Below are positions 8,720-16,140 of a stretch of 16,140 bases of DNA, piece by piece (the stretch's first letter is position 1; the number at the start of each line of letters is the position of its first letter). The notes beneath the pieces are model-generated. The model did no database searches and was not told the DNA's origin. It saw only the letters and a program-made list of their open reading frames with translations. Origin of the DNA: Entrophospora sp. SA101. Lineage: Eukaryota > Glomeromycota > Glomeromycetes > Entrophosporales > Entrophosporaceae. The position numbers and the translations under genes were made by a program. The DNA is taken from contig CAUDNR010004490.1 of the NCBI GenBank assembly GCA_958430865.1, positions 25,028-41,167 on the forward strand. Direction: 5' to 3'.

Positions 8720-8826
8720 GCTGATTGTTTTGTTTCCAAAGAAATCTCTTACCAGAATTTACACAATTTGTGTAATGTTCAACAAAGCATAAAAGCCCAA
8801 GTTATTTTGCATAATTTTTTTTAGGA
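8720..8826. promoter_or_regulatory. Divergent (bidirectional) promoter region, SARAF fragment / MAU2
   Basis: Only 107 bp separate the two divergent ATG codons. It has short A/T runs, an inverted pair around ACACAATTTGTGT (near 8761-8773) and a T-run ending in AG just before the MAU2 ATG. That T-run resembles a 3' splice site, so a 5' UTR intron for MAU2 cannot be excluded. No TATA box is obvious. Confidence 0.55.
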
Positions 8827-8896
8827 ATGAAAAAAATGTCTCAACACAATAATTATCCTACACAATATCCACAACAACAATGGTTGACACCAAATC

Positions 8897-8937
<41 letters not shown>

Positions 8938-9694
8938 CTACAACAACAACAAGAAGAACAGCAATGGAGTTATCAATCACAACCAGCATCACAACCTGCC
9001 TCACAATCACAACAAACCACACAAACTACACAATACACTCAGCAATATCATGATCAATATCCGCAACATCTACAACAAACTCAGATAGAGTATATGCCAA
9101 TTTCGTCATCAATTTATGAAAACTATGCTATTCCTTATAATAATAATAATTCACAAGCTATTCCTTCTTCCATTTCTTCCAATTCTTCACAACAAAATTT
9201 ATTAGCCAGCCAACTTCAACCAGTTATTTATCAACAACTTCCTCAAATAAACCAAATTATCTCTTCTGAACAGCTTCCTCAATCCTCTCAACAGCAACAA
9301 CAGCAACAGCAGCACAATTACATTCAACAACAACAATTTGATCAATTTGCTTTACAACAATTAGTTCAAGAACCATTTTCATTAACTGATCAAGCAACCA
9401 CTATTCATCATAATAAATTATCACAATATTCACAAAATTATTTGAATCAAAATAATAATAATAATAGTAATAATAATAATAGTAATTCTAGTAACCCCAG
9501 TACTGGTGGCAGTGGTAGAAGTAATCACCATCATCAAATATATCAGCCATTACCACAACTTCATTCATCCTTACAAACATCACTATATCAACAACCACAA
9601 CCACCAACACCCCAGTACCAACAGCAACAACATCAATATCAATTGCCGTCCTCATACCAACAACCACAAGAAAAACAAAAACAATTGCTACAGC

Positions 9695-9742
<48 letters not shown>

Positions 9743-12700
9743 TTTTGCTTCTAAAACAACAGAATCAGCTACTTCTGAAGAAACAACAGGAGGAGCAAAA
9801 CCAGCGTGAACAGCAACAACAGCTACTTCTGAAGAAACAGCAGGAAGAACAGCAACGTCAGCAGCTGTTAAAAAAACAACAGGAAGAACAACAGCGTCAG
9901 CAACAACATCTACTATTTCTGAAGCAGCAGCAGGAGGAGCAACAACGACAACTGCTGCTAAAGAAACAGCAGGAAGAACAGCAACGTCAACAGCTGTTAA
10001 AAAAACAACAGGAAGAACAAAAACAACGCGAACAACAACAGCTTCTTCTAAAGAAACAGCAGGAGGAACAAAGACAGCGTGAGCAACAACAACAGATGCT
10101 GCTAAAGCGACAACAAGAGGAACAAAAACTAATTCTGTTAAAGCAACAGCAACAAGAGGAGCAAAGGCAGCGTGAGCAGCAGCAACAACAAGAGGAAAAA
10201 CAACGCCAACAACAACAACAACAATTATTGCATCATCATCATCATCATCATCAGCAGCAGCAACAACAACAACAACTTCAACAACCACCATCATCTCTAT
10301 ATCAACAATTTCCTCAATATCAATTATTGTGGTTTTTTGCCGAAAAGTATCTTTCTGAAGCAGCTAAAAAACCAATTACAGCTGAATCATCTACTTCACA
10401 TAATAATTCAAATTTGACGAATGGCAACAATAAACCTGTGGCAATATCTTCTGATCAAAAAAGATATTTATTAGCGGCAATAAAATGTTTAGAGGCTTTA
10501 TTAAACTATCTTGAAAGTAATGTTGATAATAATAATAATGACGAGCATGAAAAACCACTTGTTGAATTGAAAACACGTTTCAGATTGAGTCAAATACTTT
10601 TTCTATTCACTGAAAACATTCATGAAGCTGAAAATCATTTGCAAAAGGGAGTGAGTATATAATTTCATATATCTATTAATAACAAAATAAGGTATATTCA
10701 TTATATCACAGTAAACATTTAAAAATGCATTTATACATGCATCCATATTAATTTTTTAATTATCAAAAATTTTATTCTTAAATGTTTTATATTAATAACG
10801 TTTTATTTTATTTTTAATATTAAGATCCAAATTGCTCAAACGGTAAATGATTTTATTATCATTACATTTTTTTTAATATGTATGATTCTAAACTGTTTTT
10901 TCTAATAAACATAATAGCAAGATGATTTTAGGGAATTAAAGTTTAAGATGATTGATCTTCGATGCGACATTTTTAAAAGTAATAATAATAGTAATTCAGC
11001 AAAAAATCTTTTGAAATCTAGTGCAATTGAAGCAATGGAGTGAGTGAATTTTTATTGCATATTAATGATTATTATAAATAGTATCTAGTTTCTAGAAAAT
11101 CAATAATTTCAAGCGGGGGTCGTGACCCCTTCAACCATAAATCAACCTTTACAGGGAACTAATATATTTGCCTTTTTTTGATTAAATATTTTCAATAGAA
11201 ATAATATGCCTCCTTGGTATTATCATTTTCAATTGAAACGAGCAAATTTACATTATTCTGAAAAAGATTTTGATGGATGTATGAATGTATTGAGACAAGT
11301 TTGTTCGTTAGCTGATCAAAGAGCAGATGTTGAAATGAAGGTATATATTTACATACACGCAAAAATAATTATAATTATAAAATAAAATATATTTACAATA
11401 AAAATTTTTTTTGATAAGGCTTGTGTATTAATTCTAATAGCACAATATGCTTTCACAAGTCAAAATTATACATTGACTCAACGTTCATTGGATGAGCTTC
11501 AAACTGTTTATTTTCCTTCATCATTAATTCAATCTTCGCAAGCTTATAACAGATTTCCTATCTCAAATCGTCATCTTTATTTACACTTCTCACTATTATA
11601 TATTACTTATCATATGCATACTGGTAATATGAAATTAGCTGCAGAAAGATTATCAGAAGTTCACCATATTTTGGATAGTAATTCTTTGAATGATATTAAT
11701 GTGGATGGATCAACAGGAGAAACTACAGTAAATATATTTTCTTACAAAATGTTTTTTCTTGGTGACTTTTTTATGCTTAATAAATGGTAGTATTCAAATC
11801 TAACCATGGCTCAATTAAATTTCTTCCATCTATATATCAATTAATTATTATTTTATTATTTTTTTCAATTCTTTCCGTTTATACTATATATTTATTAGAT
11901 ACATATTTCTCCAGTTTCCGAGTCTTCATTGAGCCTTTCTTATCCAAACAATAACGACAAAAGTTCTACAACTTCTCAAAACTTACCATTAAAGATTTGT
12001 TGGCTGTCAAATTCACAAATTTATGCCTTAACATTTTTAATTTCGGGAATATGTAATCGAGGTGATACTGCAACCATGAAATCCACAATGTTTTTGACAG
12101 AAGGATTGAAGATTGTAGAACGTAATTATTTTTATTTTTTTTTTAATTTTTTTTTTATATGTTAATGTAAAATATTGATTGATTAATTCAATATTCGTTT
12201 ATTTTAGAAAGAATTAATTCAAATGGTATTTTTACTATTTGTATTTTATGAATTAAATTTTTTGGTGTGATTAAAAAGTAATTTAATTTAAAAAGAACTT
12301 TTTTTTAAAAAGAAAATGGTTTATCACTTCAAGAAATCATCAAATCAAAAAAATTTTACATTAATCTAAAAGCTTACATGTTACAATACTTGATTGACGT
12401 ATATTTATTAAGATCAGAATTTACTGAGGCAGAAAAGGTGATGATGAATAAAAGAATTTATTATTGTTTTAATTAAAAACCTCTAATTTCTAATTTACAT
12501 TTATATTAATTATAGACACTTGCACAATTAATGAATTGGTCGAATATACATAATCTGTGGCCACAATTCCATATTAATATAATAATCGCACTTGGAATGA
12601 TAAATCAATTTATAGGAAAGCCTATTATTGCTACAGAATTTTACAAAGCTGCCGAAAAGGTTACTTATCAACATTATTGTCGTCGTCGTCGTCATTATTA

Positions 12701-13819
12701 TTATGTTAATAATTATAAGACCTATTATCTTTTTATATATTTTTTTTTTATTAGCTTTCAAATAACAAAGAACTAAGAGTATTATCAAAGATTAATCGTA
12801 CATTAATGGTATTCGGTAATACAACTCAAAATCATGAAGAATTACAAGAAGAAGTATTTGTTTTATTTATTCTGTTAATTCAATCATTTAATCAATTTAT
12901 TTATTAATCGATTATTTTATTAAATATATATGGTTAATAAAAGATTTATACAATACTTAAAGAAATCGAACAAGAAGATATATTTCAAACAAACAACATT
13001 GATGGTCTTAAAGCTGCAATGCATTTTTTAAATGCATTAGCCTGCGACGATATTGAAAAGACAAGGTATTTAATTATATATACGTATATACATATATAAA
13101 TATAATAATTCATTATTTATTTATTTCTCATTGAAGAGAGTCTTTATTAGAGTCACTTAAAATTTCCACTTCGTTGTTCAACAATCAACTTAAAGCTCTA
13201 ACATTATCGGTTTTAGGAACATTATTCAAGGTAACCCAAAATGATCAGGCAGAAAAAATGCTTACTTCTTCATATACTTTATCAAAAAATGCCAGAAATA
13301 ATATTGGATGTTTAATTTCTGGTCGTTTGTTGGAAGGTAATTAGTATTCTAAATAATAAATAATAAAATAAGTGAATTTCTGGTAATTTGATTGATTGAT
13401 TTTAACTTTAATCATTGGTTCATAAAGAAATATATCAAAAACAACAAAAACTATCTGACCATGCAAATCAAGTGACATCAAATAGAAAACATGAAATGGA
13501 TGTTTGTAAATTTCTTTCTGAATGGAGCATGAAATCAAGAGTTGTGTTTAATCTTCTTGATGATAATAATAATAATGGCGTTGGTGGTAATAATGTTGAT
13601 GGCGTTGTTGCTAATGTCTCAAATCCATCATCTAATATTTATAATAATATACCTAGTACAACTAATAAAAACAACATTTTGTCACATAATAATAATGGTG
13701 AAAGTAATAATGTTAGTAATAATAGTAGCAGTAGTAGTGTTTGTAACAATACAATGATGATGCATAGAATGTCCTTAGATGGAAGCCATGGTAATAGCAG
13801 TGGTGGCGAACACTTGTGA
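8827..13819 (+). CDS. MAU2: Mau2/Scc4-type cohesin loading factor with Gln-rich N-terminal extension (1245 aa, 13 exons)
   Basis: Exons: 8827-10650, 10825-10842, 10918-11039, 11199-11340, 11419-11727, 11899-12121, 12208-12225, 12313-12437, 12516-12659, 12755-12853, 12944-13065, 13137-13336, 13428-13819. All have GT-AG ends and matching phases (3738 nt). Mau2/Scc4 is a TPR superhelix that pairs with Scc2/NIPBL to load cohesin on chromatin. The conserved core is about residues 498-1158, close to the full length of animal and yeast homologues. It opens with FFAEKYLSEAAKK and IKCLEALLNYLES, then TRFRLSQILFLFTENIHEAE; the family-typical block WLSNSQIYALTFLISGICNR starts at residue 840. Residues 1-495 are an added Gln-rich region: poly-Gln runs, then a Lys/Gln/Glu repeat zone likely to form coiled coil, then seven His. 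The C-terminal ~85 residues are Asn/Ser-rich. ATG at 8836 is an alternative in-frame start. The family call is strong; the exact 5' end is not certain. Confidence 0.88.
8896..8937 (+). repeat. CAA microsatellite (14 Gln) in MAU2
   Basis: Fourteen uninterrupted CAA codons. The absence of synonymous CAG suggests recent expansion by slippage, unlike the mixed CAA/CAG codons further on. Confidence 0.9.
9691..10251 (+). repeat. Poly-Gln run and K/Q/E repeat zone ending in poly-His, in MAU2
   Basis: A CAG plus CAA run encodes 17 Gln (9691-9741). It is followed by about ten imperfect copies of a 10-16 residue unit of the type LLLKKQQEEQxRQ (9742-10225), then seven CAT codons for His (10231-10251). 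The units keep a hydrophobic patch (LLL) followed by charged/Gln stretches, so a long helix or coiled coil is plausible. Synonymous differences between units (CAA/CAG, CTT/CTG/TTA, CGT/CGA/CGC) show the unit repeats are older than the pure CAA runs. Confidence 0.8.
11115..11130. repeat. GC-rich hairpin in MAU2 intron 3
   Basis: GGGGTC (11116-11121) and GACCCC (11124-11129) pair around GT. It is a GC island in an otherwise ~80% A/T intron. It may be a footprint of a mobile element, but no second end or duplication is visible. Confidence 0.6.
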
Positions 13820-14057
13820 ATTTTTATAATACTAGAACAATTGTTTATTAGTTTAGTAGTCTTATATTTTTATTATAAAAATATTTATTATTTTAAATAC
13901 TTATATTTATAATTATATTATGTTTTTACAATTAGAATTAATTAATAATAAATAATAAATAATTTTTAAAAAAAAAATCAAATTAATCAATTAATCAATT
14001 ATTATATTTACATTTGTTATTAATTAATAGTAATATATATTATTAATGTGATTATGA
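13820..14057. other. Convergent intergenic region (3' ends of MAU2 and the Ies4-like gene)
   Basis: 238 bp between the two stop codons, nearly all A/T, with AATAAT/AATAAA-like runs (about 13940-13970) that can serve as poly(A) signals in either direction. No gene is seen. Confidence 0.6.
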
Positions 14058-14730
14058 TTATAAAGAAACTCCAGTTGCAGAATCTGATAATTGTTTGGGT
14101 TCAGCTTTATAAAATAAAAATGATTAGAAACAGTAAATAAATAAATAAATAAATAATATGAATAAATGCTTACTAGAATACCAAACAGGTACGGCAATCT
14201 CGCCTCCTGTAGTTTTGATAACAACTTTTCTACGTGCCCATTTACGAGGACGTTTTTTACCGTTACCATCAATATTTTTATTTTTACTATTTATTAATGT
14301 ATCTTGATCAGTTTGTAACGAGGATGATGAAGGTTTTTGATCTAATTTTATATAAATAAAGATTTTATTTAAATTCTGATCTATTTATATGTATATGTAC
14401 ATATGTGTATAAAGAAATCTTTCCATAATTAAATATTTATTTACCTTCAGAATTTTTAGTTGGAAATGTGACATCATCAGTTTCAAGTGGTTTTTGAGAT
14501 TTTTTTTGTTTACTAGAAGTTGTAGTACTATTTAAAGAGTTATATATATAAGATATATATTAAAAAATATTTTTTAAAATTTACTAAATGGTGGTAGTAA
14601 TAAAAAAACCCCGTTGCTGTTACTCTGTGGAATTTTCCGAATTGTAAATTTCCGTTTCTTTATTCTTTCTTTTGCGACCAGTCTTAGAATTAAACGTAAT
14701 TATTTTAAAATTCTCTGAAGTATGAGGCAT
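14058..14730 (-). CDS. Small basic nuclear-type protein, possibly INO80 subunit Ies4-like (134 aa, 4 exons)
   Basis: Minus-strand exons 14730-14624, 14527-14445, 14341-14174 and 14104-14058; all are GT-AG with matching phases (405 nt, stop included). The protein starts MPHTSENFKIITFNSKTGRK, has a Lys/Arg-rich patch (GRKRKNK), a low-complexity Ser/Thr/Gln/Asp middle, then KKRPRKWARRKVVIKTTGG and EIAVPVWYS near the C-terminus. The pattern R-K-W, six or seven residues, K-x(2)-G, x(4-5), P-x-W recalls the C-terminal block of fungal Ies4 proteins, small subunits of the INO80 chromatin remodeller; an early IITF-type strand also fits. The similarity is short and recalled, so the function is tentative, but the gene model is well supported by four consistent junctions. 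An in-frame upstream ATG at 14808 would add 26 low-complexity residues; I prefer 14730, which has AAA before the ATG. Confidence 0.6.
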
Positions 14731-15570
14731 TTTAGCTTTAATTTTATTATTATTATTATTGAATTTTATACATACATACATATTAATATTAATATTAATA
14801 TGGGCCAATATTTTTGCTTCAAAGGTGTGTCAAATATTACACGTGATTGCGTTAAAAATGCAATTAATATTTTCCCAACTGCATATGTATCTTATTTTAA
14901 TTGCATCAACTGATCGATTCTTACTAATTACACACCAGTTCAGAATAATTCAATTTTAATCGAGCATATCTTTCAATATAGTCAAGTTCACAATGGAACT
15001 TGGGGTAAAAAATGATCTTTGGCAAGAAAATTTGGTTGTAAAGAAATGAATGATCCTTTTTGCCCTTCGTTATTTCTTAAGCAGTCATGTAAAATAGAAA
15101 TTCTGATATGTGTGACTAATTGGGTCTTGTTATTTTTATAACAAATTCAAGCATCATTATTAATCTAAAATAAAACTGTCATTATAACTTTCTAATGAAA
15201 CCTCCCATATATTGATAGAGGCTCTCTATGTAAAGCTATAGCTACTAACTAAAACAGCATTACTTTTCACTTCAAAACTAAGATTTTATCTATTATCGCC
15301 TTTATAAACTTGATGAGCGGTTGAAAATATGGAAAATATTGTAAACTTTAATATGGGTATAGCTTTATGCGGATTGTCATTTATTAGTAGGGATGGTTCG
15401 GTTCAGCGAAATCTGTTTATTGCACAAACTTTTTATAGATTATACATGCAGATCATTCTTTGTATATATACAACATATTTCTATAACAACAAATTGAATT
15501 ATTTGGTGGATAGAATGAACAATTGTATCATATAATAGTATATTTTTAATTATGTTTCTTAAATGAGCTT
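14731..15570. other. AT-rich region without a supported gene
   Basis: The first part must hold the promoter of the minus-strand gene ending at 14730. ATGCAATTAA (near 14858) and TTAATTGCAT (near 14898) form a short inverted pair. On the plus strand, 14959-15140 stays open apart from one TGA (pieces IEHIFQYSQVHNGTWGKK and SLARKFGCKEMNDPF). This looks like worn coding sequence, but I cannot assign it. Confidence 0.5.
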
Positions 15571-16025
15571 GAAAAAAAAATAAATCATTTTCATTCAAAA
15601 ATAATCATCTTAGGTTGTATATATAATAATAGTAGTAATGATATGCTGCTTAAAATGGAAAAAAACAACAACAAAATAAGTTGTTTGGAGAAGAGTCGAA
15701 TTTGAATGCAACATAGTAATAGAAGTGGTTATTTTTGAATATGTTGCTTCCACATTTCTCAATTCGAAAAAATAAATCATTTTAAATTGTATAATAGTAA
15801 TATTGAAAAAAAAAACAAAATAAGTTGTTTGGAGAAGAGGCGAATTGAATGCAACATAGTAATAACAATAGTTATTTTTAATTGTGTTGCTTCCATATGT
15901 CTCAACTCGAAATAACAAACCATTTTGAATTGTTTGTATAATAATAATAATAATGGTGTGTTGCTTTAAAATGATAATCAATTTGAGAACAAAAAAGTTG
16001 TTTGGAGAAGAGGCAGATTGAATTT
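15570..16025. repeat. Three-copy tandem repeat with internal inverted arms
   Basis: The marker GTTGTTTGGAGAAGAG recurs at 15680, 15824 and 15997, so the units are about 144 and 173 bp. Each copy has an ATAAATCATTTT-like start, an ATAATAATA-type microsatellite and, after the marker, a CGAAT...GCAACATA segment. In the first two copies this is followed by a roughly reverse-complementary ATGTTGCTTCCA...TCAATTCGAA segment. Long open frames on the minus strand here are produced by the repeat and are not genes. Confidence 0.75.
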
Positions 16026-16140
16026 GGAAAAAAGGCAAGTTATAAAAATAATCATGTCGCCTACTCAGTGTCTGAAATTGAGTGCGGGGGTTTGTGTTAC
16101 ATATTGAATTTAGCCAATCAACGTTAAATTTTCTACCAGA

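Noticed and set aside
9488..10294. 268-codon open frame on the minus strand, Val/Ala/Asp-rich
   Set aside because: It is the complement of the CAA/CAG/CAT repeats of MAU2. The composition follows from the repeat, and MAU2 has clear family evidence on the other strand.
10172..10417. Asn/Ile-rich plus-strand frame inside MAU2 exon 1
   Set aside because: It is an alternative frame of the same trinucleotide repeats.
12944..12964. Alternative acceptor for MAU2 exon 11 just before AAATCGAAC
   Set aside because: That choice breaks phase with exon 10. The AG at 12942-12943 keeps frame and gives a continuous helix-like sequence.
14024..14272. 82-codon minus-strand frame
   Set aside because: It overlaps exon 3 and 4 of the Ies4-like gene in a different frame and runs through an intron; the spliced model explains the sequence better.
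15390..15420. GGTTCGGTTC resembling a tRNA T-arm
   Set aside because: No acceptor stem, D-arm or anticodon arm can be placed around it.
15610..16038. 142-codon minus-strand frame
   Set aside because: It consists of Thr/Ile/Phe low-complexity sequence repeating with the underlying DNA tandem repeat; no protein features.

Overview
The window is AT-rich eukaryotic DNA with short (about 70-175 bp) GT-AG introns, trinucleotide microsatellites that run on into coding sequence, and many transposon relics. The gene set (a secreted kelch/transmembrane protein, a SARAF-type calcium-entry regulator, a Mau2/Scc4 cohesin loader) and the texture fit an early-diverging fungus. An arbuscular-mycorrhizal species such as Rhizophagus is my best guess; this is inference from protein content and style, not from a marker gene.

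Layout. 1-2232: non-coding, with a 123-bp MITE-like hairpin element (212-334) and several perfect short palindromes. 2233-4657 (+): five-exon gene for a type I membrane protein with a signal peptide, a six-bladed kelch propeller, one transmembrane helix and a long Asn/Pro/Ser-rich tail with an Asp microsatellite. 4658-8340: a transposon graveyard holding a pogo/Tigger-like transposase scrap, a broken minus-strand multi-exon gene of an unnamed family, and a 1457-bp non-autonomous DNA transposon (5641-7097). The transposon has ~55-bp terminal inverted repeats and sits inside one exon of the broken gene, flanked by an exact 8-bp target duplication. 8365-8719 (-): the first two exons of a SARAF homologue, with no continuation in the window. 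8827-13819 (+): a 13-exon gene for a 1245-residue Mau2/Scc4 protein whose first ~495 residues are a Gln-rich extension. 14058-14730 (-): a compact four-exon gene for a 134-residue basic protein, tentatively an INO80 Ies4-like subunit. 14731-16140: non-coding, ending in a three-copy tandem repeat.

How the genes relate. The SARAF fragment and MAU2 are divergent, with only 107 bp between their start codons, so they probably share a promoter. MAU2 and the Ies4-like gene are convergent, with 238 bp between stop codons. Both have chromatin roles, but nothing in the sequence shows co-regulation. All exon models were built by hand from splice sites and phase continuity; every listed junction keeps frame.

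The most notable points are the reconstructable insertion event at 5641-7097 (element, duplication, and host frame that rejoins exactly), the internal architecture of that element (tandem copies of a monomer that is itself a diverged inverted repeat), and the truncated SARAF gene beside a gene with a very large Gln-rich extension.
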